Source: Clostridia bacterium UC5.1-1D2 (GTDB taxonomy: Bacteria > Bacillota > Clostridia > Lachnospirales > Lachnospiraceae). Taken from it: a DNA stretch of 52,987 nt. A program made the position numbers and the translations under genes. Positions within the stretch are counted from its first letter, which is position 1; the number at the start of each line of letters is the position of its first letter. Shown here in pieces: positions 19,319-31,200 of the stretch. The stretch is from NCBI GenBank assembly GCA_001304855.1, contig BBZN01000028.1:1-52987 (forward strand), written 5' to 3'. Under the pieces are notes generated by a model that saw only the letters and a program-made list of their open reading frames with translations, made no database searches and was not told the origin of the DNA.

Positions 19319-20704
19319 TGGACGTATTAAAGAAGATTCCTGTAAGAGAGCAGGACCCAAAGGTGAGAGCAACCAACTTCGAGGAGGTCTGCCTGGGTTA
19401 TAACCAGGAGGAAGCTCAGACAGAGGCGGCCCGCTGCATTAATTGCAAAAATGCAAAATGTATACAGGGATGTCCCGTTGCAATCGATATACCAAGTTCA
19501 TTGCAGAAGTGAAGGAGGGAAAGTTTGAGGACGCCGCCAACACCATCGCAGAGTCCAGCGCCCTTCCGGCCGTCTGCGGCCGGGTATGCCCCCAGGAGAG
19601 CCAGTGTGAGGGAAAATGTATCCGCGGTATCAAGGGCGAGCGATTTCCATCGGAAAGCTGGAGCGTTTTGTGGCCGACTGGTCCAGGGAAAATGGATTTG
19701 TTCCTGCGAAGCCTGAGAAAACCAACGGAATCAAGGTGGCTGTCATCGGTTCCGGCCCTGCAGGACTTACCTGCGCGGGAGATTTGGCTAAGATGGGATA
19801 TGAAGTGACGATCTTTGAGGCTCTCCATGAGCCGGGCGGGGTTCTCACCTACGGCATTCCAGAATTCCGTCTGCCAAAGGGGGGAGTTGTGAGGCCTGAG
19901 ATCGATAATGTCAGGAAGCTGGGCGTTAAGATCGAGACGAATGTAATCATTGGAAAATCGGTTACCATCGACGAGCTTATGGACGCAGAAGGCTTTAAAG
20001 CCGTATTTATCGGTTCAGGAGCAGGTCTTCCAAAGTTTATGGGCATTCCGGGAGAAAATGCCAACGGCGTATTCTCCGCCAATGAGTACCTGACAAGAAG
20101 CAATCTGATGAAGGCGTTCCGTGATGATTATGACACACCGATTTTCATGGGCAAAAAGGTAGCGGTGGTAGGCGGCGGAAACGTTGCGATGGATGCTGCC
20201 AGAACCGCGCTCCGCCTGGGCGCTGAGGTACATATTGTATACAGGAGAAGCGAAGCAGAGCTTCCCGCACGTGTGGAGGAAGTACACCATGCCAAGGAAG
20301 AGGGAATTATTTTCAATCTGCTGACGAATCCTGTGGAGATCCTTACAGATGACAAAGACTGGGTGACAGGTATGATCGTCCGCAAGATGGAACTGGGCGA
20401 GCCCGATGCCTCCGGCAGAAGAAGGCCGGTGGAGGTTCCTGGTTCTGATTATACCATTGATGTGGATACAGTTATTATGTCTCTGGGCACTTCTCCCAAT
20501 CCGCTGATTTCTTCTACGACAGAAGGGCTGGAGACTAATAAGTGGAAATGCATCGTTGCAGACGAGAGCAACGGCAAGACCACCAAGGAAGGCGTCTACG
20601 CAGGCGGCGACGCAGTCACTGGAGCCGCCACCGTTATACTGGCTATGGAAGCAGGACGTGCTGGGGCCAGAGGCATTGATGAGTTTTTGCAGGGGAATAA
20701 GTAA
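19318..20704 (+). CDS. nfnB: NfnB/GltA-type NADPH-dependent oxidoreductase subunit (frameshifted)
   Basis: Large subunit partner of NfnA, related to the glutamate synthase small subunit. The N-terminal iron-sulfur domain has ARCINCKNAKCIQGCP, then AVCGRVCPQESQCEGKC. FAD and NADP sites follow (VAVIGSGPAGLTCAGDLAKM; VAVVGGGNVAMDAARTALRL), and the C-terminal flavin motif is GVYAGGDAVTGAATVILAM. Two slips occur, near 19495 (CCC read as CC in IDIPKFIAEV) and near 19635. The repaired length is about 462 residues, normal. In a strict anaerobe with nfnA beside it, electron-bifurcating transhydrogenase is the likeliest role; older annotations call it 'glutamate synthase, homotetrameric', and no GltB is present here. 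Confidence 0.88.
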
Positions 20705-20741
20705 GAGATTTAAGTTTGGATTTTAAAATTGAAGGATAGGG

Positions 20742-20790
20742 AAAGCCGGTTTCCGGGCACTGTAAAAGGTGGCGGGAGGCCGGCTTTTTT
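20742..20790 (+). terminator. Rho-independent terminator after nfnB
   Basis: AAAGCCGG (20742-20749) pairs with CCGGCTTT (20780-20787), continued by Ts to 20790; the loop is long (30 nt). Confidence 0.7.
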
Positions 20791-21333
20791 GCAGGAAATA
20801 TGTGCTGTAGTTTTTGCTAAAAAGTTTATGAATTTTATTGACTTATTTGCAGGGGGTATGATATGCTGTGTACATCGCGCAGAGATCGAAGTGCAGGAAG
20901 TCCGCGGGACTTATTACGTTCAGTAATGTTAAATGGCTGATTCAGCCGCTTATCCAGGTTGTTAGGTTTGCGAAAAGGATAGAGGATTGCTTTTTGCTGT
21001 GTGTTGCTAAGTGTTTTATTATATGGTATACAAATGTTTCTAGCATTTCGTGTTTTTCACTATAAGTCTGTTAATCAGATTTCGGTTCGGAAAATGTCAA
21101 AGGTTTAAAAGCGGTTTTGTACTTTGAAAATCGAATATAGAAATGCCATAGTTTACGGAGAAATAAGCGCGTATGATTATAATAGGGAAAGTTTTACGAA
21201 AAAGGTAGAAATTTTCAACATTTTTATGTGAAAGCCCAGGAAATATGTTATGATAGGGGAGAGGGGGAGTTTTGAAAAAGTAGAGTTGCGAAACGGCAGG
21301 AATGATTTTTGGGGACTGATAAGGAGAGGTACT
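20791..21333. other. Non-coding stretch between nfnB and the CAP-domain gene
   Basis: No convincing gene. TTGACT (20838-20843), an 18-bp gap and TATGCT (20862-20867) could be a promoter. Nearby are two short inverted repeats, AAGTCC-gcg-GGACTT and GGCTGA-t-TCAGCC, both operator-like rather than stable RNA stems. A TATAAT at about 21170-21175 and a TATGAT just before 21255 are candidate -10 boxes for the CAP-domain gene, without a good -35. The region is AT-rich compared with the flanking genes. The short open frames in it lack ribosome sites and recognisable sequence. Confidence 0.4.
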
Positions 21334-22175
21334 ATGTTTAAGAGATTAGCGGCAATTACAATAGCGGTGACAATATTAGGAGCAACGCCCGCATATGCGG
21401 GGCAGTGGATGCAGGACAGCGCAGGCTGGTGGTGGCAGAATGATGATGGAAGTTATCCGACGAGCGAGTGGCGCTGGCTGGATGGAAATAATGATGGGGT
21501 TTCGGAAAAGTACTATTTTGGTGCGGACGGATATATGCTCAGTAACGGGGCGGCTCCGGACGGGCAGCTGGTAGATGGCAGCGGAGCTGGATTGAAAACG
21601 GGGTTGTGCAGAAGGAGACGACGGAATGGAGCTTGAAGGATGTTGATTTGAATTTGACAGATGAGGAGTATGCGCAGCTGGAAGCGTTTCTTAATAAGGA
21701 CTGGAGTAAGAAAGGCAGTACGGAGGCGGTGGAAAACACTAATGTTGAAGATATAGATCCTTATGAGACGGCGTACTATATTATTGACTTAGTGAATGAG
21801 GAGAGAGAAAAGAAAGGAAAAGCACTTTTGACAATCAATGATGAGTTGATGGATAATGCAATGATTCGTGCAGAAGAGGCAAGAGAGCTCGCGGGGTATA
21901 GCCACGAATTACTTTCTAATCATAAAAGACCAGATGGAAGTAGTTATTTAACATCAATAACAGTTGATTACAAATCGGCATCTGAAAATATACATGGTGG
22001 AGGAATATTCAAAACAGATACAGCGGAATCGTTAAGTGTGGAAAGCTTTGAAGGATGGATAAATTCTTCAGCACATAAAAAGAATATGCTTAACTCTGAA
22101 TGGGAGGAAACAGGGGTTGGAGTTTGTATAAACGAAACAGGGTATTCAGTAGTCCAAATATTTATTAAAAACTAA
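21334..22175 (+). CDS. Secreted CAP/SCP-domain protein with N-terminal wall-binding-type repeat (frameshifted)
   Basis: The ATG at 21334 follows AAGGAG. The signal peptide is MFKRLAAITIAVTILGATPAYAG. Next comes a repeat of the choline/cell-wall-binding type: W-M-Q-D-S-A-G-WWWQ, DGSYPTSEWRWLDG, then EKYYFGADGYMLSNG. A base is lost near 21585; the frame then gives a linker and a CAP (cysteine-rich secretory/allergen/PR-1) domain: IIDLVNEEREKKGKALLTI, RAEEARELAGYSHE, SASENIHGGG, FEGWINSSAHKKNML and TGVGVCINETGYSVVQIF. The repaired length is about 280 residues. The CAP half is AT-richer than its surroundings. It is followed by a terminator and the giant adhesin in the same direction. Confidence 0.82.
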
Positions 22176-22192
22176 AACATGAATCTAAATTT

Positions 22193-22240
22193 AGAACTAT
22201 CGGCATGGGTCCAAAGGACCTAAAGCCGGTAGTTCTTTTT
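22193..22240 (+). terminator. Hairpin terminator or attenuator between the CAP gene and the adhesin
   Basis: AGAACTATCGGC (22193-22204) pairs with GCCGGTAGTTCT (22225-22236) with one G-U, and a run of Ts follows. It ends only 5-10 bp before the adhesin ribosome site (GGGAGG), so no separate adhesin promoter fits after it. Either it partially attenuates read-through from the CAP gene or the adhesin promoter lies upstream of the hairpin. Confidence 0.75.
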
Positions 22241-22255
22241 ATTTGGGAGGAAAAA

Positions 22256-25200
22256 ATGAAATTACTAAAACGTTTAAAAACGTCCGCTGACCTTCTTACT
22301 TGCCATAAGCTTGTTTATAACAAGCCTGTCAATTTCAGGAGGTGCGGCGCAAGAGGACTTAGTGCAGCTGTGTCCGGATCGGGTGGTTTTCAGAGGGAAA
22401 AGCTTAAACGCTTTCGGTAAAACCCATCACGATATGAATATATACCAGGTAGGGCGCGGTGAATCCCGGCCCCCGGCCCTTTGCATTCAGGAAGGGAAAA
22501 AACTGCCGGACGACAGCCCGGCCACCTATGAGCATTACGAGGCGAAGCCCGGCCAGACAATTCCGGTTATCGGTTCATTTGAACGGTTCCTGGCAATGTC
22601 GCTGGCCTATGAATGGCTGATGTTAGAGGGCCCGTTTCTTTATCCGGAACGCTACGGGGTTGCCCAGGTTTATTATTGGGGCTGCATGGCCGGATATGAG
22701 CATAACTGGCCCATGCAGGAGCAGGCCATGGTAAAACTGAGCGGTGTGATGAATTCCCCAGGCGTTATGACATACTACCAGGAAATGAAAGATTACATCA
22801 TACAGGGAGAAGCGGACTATAACGGAACAAGCAACAGCGCGCTTCCTTCCTGGTCCGGTTCAACCCAGAAGATGACCTTGAAAGATGGGCATTATGAGTT
22901 AACGCTGGATATCAGCATGTGCCCCCAGTTGAAGGATACCGTATGGACATTTCCAGACGGCAGCTGGTCTTATCAGCTTTCAGCGGATGGAAACAGCATT
23001 ACATTTACATACAATGGGGCAGCGGAACCAGAGGGAGAAGTTATATCCGCAGAACTTTCGGGGATAGAGTCGAGACATTCTGCTTATCTATACACCCCTG
23101 CAGCGTCCTCAGACCTACAAATGCAGTTTGGGTGGCTTGAAAATGAACGTCCTACGGCAGTAGCGTTGTTTAAACCAACATATAACTATGCGCCACCCGA
23201 CACCCCCAGCTGGGAAATCTACCGTCACAGTGAAACCTTTGAATCCAATTATAACATTGACCTGGAAAAATACTGTGCGGAAACCAACCAGAGCCTGGAG
23301 GCGGCCACCTTTAACGTTTGGGAAGATTTCGACTTTTCCCAGGTGAACAGGGAGGATTACGTGGAAGGGAATCCGGACGGGAGCGCAGGGGAAGTATATC
23401 TGAACCGCATGTCCCTGAGCCGCGGCAAGATTATCTGTGCGACATCATCACCACAGACGAAATGGGCTATGCAGGCCACAGTGATGTAAGGAATTACAAC
23501 TACAGCAAGCTTTACTGCATGGGCCATCCTGCGCCGGAGTGGATTGAATGTGACCACGACGGAGGGGACGGGGAGGAAGGGGAGGAGTGCAGCTGTGACG
23601 AGGAGAACGAACGCCTGCGGGAGCAGTGGCTGGCAGAACAGGAGCTTTGCGCCGCCACCTGCGATTTCCATGCCGGCAATACGGATGAGGAGAACCGGGA
23701 AAGGGACGCCTCGGCAATGGAGGCCATGCTGGCAGATCGTGATGAAACCTATGAAAAATTCATCAACCTTGAATACAGCTATACCCTGCAGGAGAAAAAC
23801 GCCCGGCCCGGCTATACGCTCCATGGCAAACACAATGACGATAAGCCAATCGAAACGGTGATCCTTACGTCGGCCCAGGCGGGCGGAAGCGTTATGGCCG
23901 GGAACTACCGTTCCGCGAGCGCATACGGCAGGGTGGCGGACCGGATTTATAAGATGGCGGACCAGATGATGGAACAGAGGCTTTACCGATATGCGCTGCC
24001 GGAGGGGCAGGAACTGGAGCTGGAAGAACAGCGCAGCGTAGTGCATACAGTGAAAGAAGCGGAGGAGGAACCTTTGCCCGGGGTTCCAAAGAAGAATGAT
24101 GCGGGAACCGGAGAAAATGAATCCGGTGACATCGGAAGCGGAGGGAATGCGTCCGGGGATGCCAATACCGGAGGGAATGAATCCGCAGGAGCCGGAAGCG
24201 GAGGGAATGCGTCCGGTGGCGACAATACCGGGGGGAATGAATCCGGTGACACCGGAAGCGGAGGAAATGCGTCCGGGGATGCCAATACCGGAGGGAATGA
24301 ATCCGGTGACACCGGAAGCGGAGGGAATGCGTCCGGGGATGCCAATACCGGAGGGAATGAATCCGGTGACACCGGAAGCGGAGGAAATACGTTCGGGCAC
24401 ACCAATAGCGGAGGGAATGAACCCGCAGGAGCCGGAAGCGGAGGAAATACGTTCGGGCACACCAATAGTGGAGGGAATGAACCCGCAGGAGCCGGAAGCG
24501 GAGGAAATGAATCCAGGAACACCAATAGCGGAGGAAATGCGTCCGGTGACACCGGAAGCGGAGGGAATGCGTCCGGCGATACCAATACCGGAGGGAATGG
24601 GACAGCAAGCGCCATATCCCAGCGTTCCTCCAGGGCCCGTCTGCTCCTCTCTGTGCCGGCAGCCACCGGGAACGAGGCCGGTAAGGAAAACGGCGCGGAG
24701 GAAGATTGGGAAGGGACGGACCCGGAGGATGAGGAAGAAGGGGAGGCGGTTGAGGAGTACCGCTACAGCCGGACGCCCCTTTACCCTTCCTTTGACAGGG
24801 AAATCATCTTTGAAGCCCGGGAGCCGGACCGGGGGGAGGGGAATGCCATTGCACGCTTTTTGCAGCCTTCTTTTCAGAGGGGGAGGAGCCCGGCGGCGTA
24901 AGCGGCTCCCTCCCGGCCATTCTGGATGATTCCCTCACCCCAATGGATGGGGCCGGCTATGGGGACCCCTATGAAAACATCTATACGTTTAAGGTCTGGG
25001 ACCACCGGACCGAGGGGAGAATCCACATCAACAAGCGGGACCTGGAGCTCTTCCGGGAGGATCCGGATGGAAGCTATGGGCAGGCCCAGGGGGACGGGAC
25101 CCTGGAGGGGGCGGTCTACGGCCTCTTTGCCGCCCAGGACATCCTGCACCCGGACGGGAAATCCGGGGTTATCTACAATCAAAACAACCTGGTTGCGGTT

Positions 25201-28200
25201 GCAGCCACAGACAGAAACGGGGACGCTTCCTTCCTGGCCTGTACGGAAAAACCGGGAACCAGCCTGGACAGGGACGGGAACATAGCGCCCCCCGATGGGG
25301 ACACAGGGCCGGAGAACCTTTACGACGGCTCCTCTGTCACCTCCTCCGGCGAAGGGTTTGGAACCATCGCCTATCCGGATTACCGGACGGAGAATGGGAA
25401 CCAGTGGATAGGCCGCCCCCTTCTTATGGGCAGCTATTATATCATGGAACTAAGCCGTTCGGAAGGGTATGAGCTGTCTGTCAAGGGGTTAAACCTGACA
25501 GAAACCAACCGCGCCCCGGACGGCGCCGCCACCATAAGGGAATCCGGCGCAGCCAGCGTCTCCGGAGGGCTTTCAGACTATAACAGCATGGCGGCGGACG
25601 GCTCCTGGAATGACTTTATGGTGGACCGCTATAAGACGGTCAACGGCTATGACATTGTGGTTACAGGCTATCCGGAAGGAACAAGGTTTTTCCGGATAGA
25701 GATGCAGAGCGTGACCGGGACAGTGAAGGATGTGACCGGAAGCTCCCTGGAGCCAAAGAAGGATGAACATGGAAACATTGTCTATCAGACAGCAAAGGGC
25801 GGGGAGTACAAAACAGATTCAAAGGGCAACCCCATCATAAAGGCCGACACGGCCACGGGAAGCGGCGCAGACCAGCGGATTCCTTACGGGGAAACCCTGT
25901 TTTACCGGTTCCGCACCGCCCCTTATCCAAGGGGCTCCGGAACACCGGGGGATTTAAGCAAATGGAGCCAGGCCATTGACGGCCCCTACCTGGAAACCCA
26001 GGTAAACCGGATGCTGGGCCAGATTGGCTATAAGGAGGCGGAGGGCCCGGACGGCGCGCCCTGGGCGGACATTGAGCTTACAGGCGCCACCAACGCCCAG
26101 GCGGCCACGGAGATTCTGGACTGGTTCACCCGTCATAACTTCTTTGACTGTGGAACCGTGGAGTCTGTTTTCCAGGACGGCGGGACATACTATGCCAGAG
26201 TGTTTTATGACTATTCCCTGGGAAATGACGGCTATCCGGCTGTATACGACTCCATAAACCGGCAGCTTTATGTGCGGAAAACGGTTCAGGTCCAGGGAGG
26301 CCCGGCCGGTGAAGCCCACTATTGGATAACCTATGAAAATGCAGAGTTCAGCTTAAGCGGCAGAACCGTGACGGTGAAGGAGAAAAGGGCCATAGACGGA
26401 GCGGTTGCCTATGGTGACAGCATAGAAAGCCGGATCGAGACGGTGTACCAGCCGGTGTATGAAACCTATGCAGCCGGTGAGCCCCTTGTGGATGCCGGCG
26501 GAATGCCCATCCCGGTTCTGGAACGGGTTTACACCTATACAGACCATGAAATCACCTATGATAAGGAAGTCCTGAAAGCCATTGCAGCCGTTTATGACAG
26601 CGGAAAAGGGACCTACACCATCCATGTTGACAATGACAGGGACTGGACGGGAGAGAGCGGGGCCGTTACAGACGCCTTCCGGGCAGTCACCTCCCGGAAA
26701 ACCATCGAACACGAAGGGCAGGCCATGCTTTACAGCCAGTACCTGACGGATATTGCGGGAGCCGGCGTGACCGCGTATGCGGCCATTCCGGCCCTGGATG
26801 CAGGAAGCTATATAAAAACCCAGCAGCTGGTTTATCCGGGCCAGAACCAGGCCGTACAGGACGCAGGGACCCAGGCGGAGCCGGTGCAGGCGCTGCAGCG
26901 TTCCATCAAGCAGTCCATCCAGATAACAAAGGACATTTCCCAGGCCTCTTATGATGATGTGAACACCTACGGTTCCGTCCATAACGATCCGCTGACGGCG
27001 CTGCTGGGGCTGTTCACCGGCGGAGGCAGCGCACAGGGAGCCAAGACGCTGAACCAGTTTAAATTTAAGCTGTATTTGAAATCCAATCTTGAAAACATTT
27101 ACGTGGATGAGACAGGGGCCATTGTGTCAGAAGAGATTGGAAGCGCTGATTTTAAAGGGGATGCACAAAGGGTTTTCCTGCCCCCAAAGGACGGCTTAGG
27201 CCGCCGGCTGTTAGAATACAGGGAGGACGGAACCTGCAATTACACCAAGTTTTTCGATGCCATGGACAGCGCAGATAAAAAGAAGGGAGGCAGCTATCCC
27301 CAGGACACACTCCGGCAGTTTGCCATCGCTTACTATGAGGTGGACGGGTATAAGAAAGAGATCCTTGAGGCACAGCCGGAGTTAAACAGCGATGCGGCCT
27401 ATGACATGGCGCTGGAGCGGGCCAAGACAGAGGCCGCGGCTTATCTGGATATCTTCCAGGGGTTAAACGCCCGCCTGTCCATTGCCTGGGACAGCGACGC
27501 CAGGGGCGGGCCGGACGGCGATCCAACCACCCTGCAGTGCAATGCCAGGAACGGGAAGGACGGCTATTACAACAACTCCATCCCGCTTCCCTACGGGACC
27601 TATGTAATCGTGGAGCAGACCCCGGCGGACACGGGAAAGGAGCTGGCAAACCGGCACTATACAAAGGATTGCCCTAAGGAGGTTTCCCTTCCCTTTGTCC
27701 CGGATATCCGTGAGGACGGGAACACAGGGGATACCGAGGTGAACAGCCAGACAGGCAGCCCCTATTACCGCTATGACAGCACAGACACGCCGGAGGATTT
27801 AATCCGGAAGTATAAAATACGGTTCAATGAGGAAACCCACATCATCCAGGCCCACAGTAACGATGGGGATTTTGAGATATTCAAGTACGGCCTGGATAAG
27901 GATGCCCGGCCGGGCCACAGCCTTACCTCGTCGGAACCCCGCGAAACGGAATACATGGACGGGGGGAATCACAGGGTAAAGGGCTATTACATCGGTTACG
28001 CCTCCCAAAGCGAGGATGCAGGGACCATGGACGGGGTGGTTTATAACGGGTATGAGACGGACAGCGGGCAGCTGGAGGTGAGGGACGGGGTGCCCGCCAT
28101 GACCGGCGTGCAGACCGCCATCGAGGGGAAATTCGCCCCCATGCTGGTTCCCTGGACCGTTCTGGCCCCGGCGGTGGACCGTGTAAACCCGGATACCGGG

Positions 28201-31200
28201 AACGTGGAAACCCTGGCCCCTTCGGGCAGCGGGGCGGACTTTAACTTTGCGGCCTTTGCCCATGAGGACTTTGAGGATGCCTATTACCGCTCAAAGCTGA
28301 GGATAGAAAAGCTGGACGCAGAGACAGGGGATAACATTATCCATGAGGCGCATTGTTTAAGATTTACGCAGCCAAGCGGGATTTGATAAAAAACGGGGTT
28401 AACAGTGTGGAGGGAACCGGCGGCGTGCTGTTCGGTGAAGCGGTGGACTGGGAGGGGAACCCTGTGACGGACGCCAATGGGACCCCGGTCCTGTACCCAA
28501 GAGTGGGACAGGACAATGGCAGCCCATCGGACCTGCCTGTCCGCCTGGATAAGGAGGGAATCCCCCAGTACGAAGAAAGCCAGCTGATCAGGCAGGAGGA
28601 CGGGGAGGGCAATGAAACCGGCATATTTAAGGCTTACTCCACGGTCCGGGAGGTTGTGGAGGACGGCCAGGTGAAAAAGGAGGCGGTGGGTTACATTGAA
28701 ACCTATAAGCTTGGGAGCCGGGGCCTACGTGCTGGTGGAGATACAGGCCCCCGAGGGATACGCCAAGAGCCGCCCGGTGGCCTTCGAGGTCTATGCCGAT
28801 GATGTAACCTATTATGAAGAGCAAAGAAACACAGACGGGACGACAGAAGGGTGGGAGCCGGTGACAGCCGCCAGATACCAGTACGCAGCGCCCGTATCAG
28901 GAGAGACAAACAAGTTCCGGACGGAGACGGTCAGCCAGATAAAGGTGCAGGATTACCCGTCACGTATGGAAATACATAAGGTGGAGGACGGGGATTCCCT
29001 GACCGGCAATAAAAACGGCCTCCAAAAGACGGACGGCCAGGGCCGGACTGAATTAAGCGGCGGTTTTGACGGTGAGATTACAGTAAACGATAAAGGCGAC
29101 CTGCTGGCCTATGAAGTGCGGGGACGGAAGGAAAACTGGAGGAGAGGGGAGATGTGAGGGACATCGCCTACAGCCCGGAAAACAAAGACTGGTACGGATA
29201 TGTGACAAAACCCATGGATGAATGCTCCGAACGGATTGTGGAAGGGACGGAAACGGCTTTGAAGGCCATGCCAAATGTGAAGCCGCTTTATGAACGGGAC
29301 GGAACCTTCACCGGAAAGGGGATTGATTTCGCCGTCTCCGTTTCAGATGCAAAGCTGTCCCTGTATAAAGCCATCGAGATTGAAAAGACGGGGGAAAACC
29401 AATATAAAGGGGTAACCGCCGCCGTGGAGGGCGGAAAGGTGACGGGAATCACCAGCGCCAACACCGGGACCCGCAAGGAAATCGTGATAACAGGCAAGGA
29501 CTCCGGCCCGGCCGGGCTGGACGAGTGGGATTCCAAAGAGGCGGACAGGGAACCGGTGAACCTGTTCTTCTATGACCTGGACACGGTGGACACCGAAAAG
29601 GAGCCGGACACCGGGGAACTGGCGGTTCTGGACAGCCGGGGGAACAGGATCTGTTACGCCGACTCAAAAACCGGCATGGCCTACGTCTATGATGATTACG
29701 GCAGAATGCTGGCCTATACTGTGGATGAAGCCGGACATAAGGAGCTGGCCCGCTCCATCCAGGTGACGGGGAATGGAACTGCCGCCACGATCTATGAGGG
29801 GAAAACCACGGTGGACGATGAACAGGGGCTTCCCATCCACTATACGGGTGGAACTGTAACCACGAAGGATGAAACATGGATAACCAATGACAGCACAGAC
29901 CCATACGGGAACCCGGAGACAAGCGGGGGAGCCCACACCATCACAAGGCTGCCCTTCGGAGCCTATATCCTGCAGGAAGAAGCCGTTCCCTATGACCAGG
30001 GCTACATCCAGGCGGAATACCTGGGGCTTGTGCTGGAGGACAGGCCGGAGATTCAGAAATATTTCCTTCAGAACCAGTTTACCAGGATTGCCATAGCGAA
30101 GGTGGACGTGCGGACCCAGAAGGAGATAGAAGGCGCAGAACTGACCCTCTATAAGGCGCGTTTGGATGCGGACGGCAGCCCGGAGACGGAAAAAGACGGA
30201 ACCTACAAAAAAGGGGAGCCCTACACAACCTGGTTCAGCGGCTATGCCTGCGATGATAACGGAAATCGAAAGACCGGCGCCTCCGGAGAGCCCATACCCA
30301 CCGCAGAACCCCATTGGATCGACCATATCCCGGTGGGTTACTATGTGCTGGAAGAAACATCCTGCCCCTATGAACAGGGATATGGTACAGGCCCGGGCAG
30401 TGAACCTCTATGTCAGTGAGACGGGGGATGTGCAGAGCTTTGCCATGGAGGACGATTTCACAGCCCTTGATGTATGGAAATACGATACAAAGAATGAGGA
30501 CACCCTCTATAAAGACAGCGACGCATATCTGACCCTGTATCAGGCCAGGCTGGACGATGCCGGCGAGCCGGCGCTGGCGGATGGAATCCCCCAGTATGAG
30601 GAATCCGGGAAAATATTCACCTTCCGGGCGGCGACCTATAAGGACGGCCAGGACGTAGCGGCCACCGGCCGCGTGGAACCGGATGCGGGAGGGAACAACC
30701 CCATAATAAAGTACGACTATGACATTAAGCCCATCCCCAACACCCTCCAGGGCAGGCATTACTACACAGAGAAGGGGACCGTCCGCCTGGAGTATCTCCC
30801 GGTGGGAAGCTATGTGCTTGTTGAAACCGGAAATCCGGAGGGCTATGCAACGGCGGAGCCGGCGCTCATAACAATCAGGGATACCGGGCATCTGGAGGAA
30901 ATCCAGCAGGCGGAAATGGGAGACAAACCATTAAAGCTGGAGGTTTCCAAGGTGAATGCCGCAGGAGGAAAGGAGGTAAACGGAGCGCAGCTTGCCATCT
31001 ATCCGGTGGATGAGTCAGGAACCGTCTCAGACACCCCCCTTGTGCTGCGCCAGCCCACTGCAGAAGGACAGTACCAGGACGTCACGGCCCAGTGGACCTC
31101 CGGGCTGGACGGAAGATATACAAAGGAGGAGGAACAGGCAGGCAGATACCCGGCGGATTTAAGGCAGGGGACTTAAAGCCCCACCTCATAGAATACATAC

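Noticed and set aside
18401..19372. 323-codon minus-strand open frame opposite nfnA
   Set aside because: It shadows a clear, intact NfnA with all its motifs; composition is His/Cys-rich nonsense with no start signal.
20729..21065. Two short plus-strand open frames after nfnB
   Set aside because: The first runs through the terminator hairpin, neither has a ribosome site, and neither reads like protein.
24121..24600. Regular repeats considered as a CRISPR array
   Set aside because: Units are contiguous without unique spacers, are in frame with the adhesin, and no cas gene is present.
23357..24666. Several long minus-strand open frames opposite the adhesin
   Set aside because: They are mirror frames of the same repeats plus GC-rich coding DNA; no ribosome sites, no recognisable domains, and they are extended only by the repeat period.
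24096..24929. Long open frame of Pro/Glu/Met-rich repeats (GMPIPEGMNPVTPEAEGMRP) overlapping the adhesin linker
   Set aside because: An artefact of a 60-bp period. Flanking homology and silent third-position changes both support the Gly/Asn/Ser frame instead, and this frame has no ribosome site.
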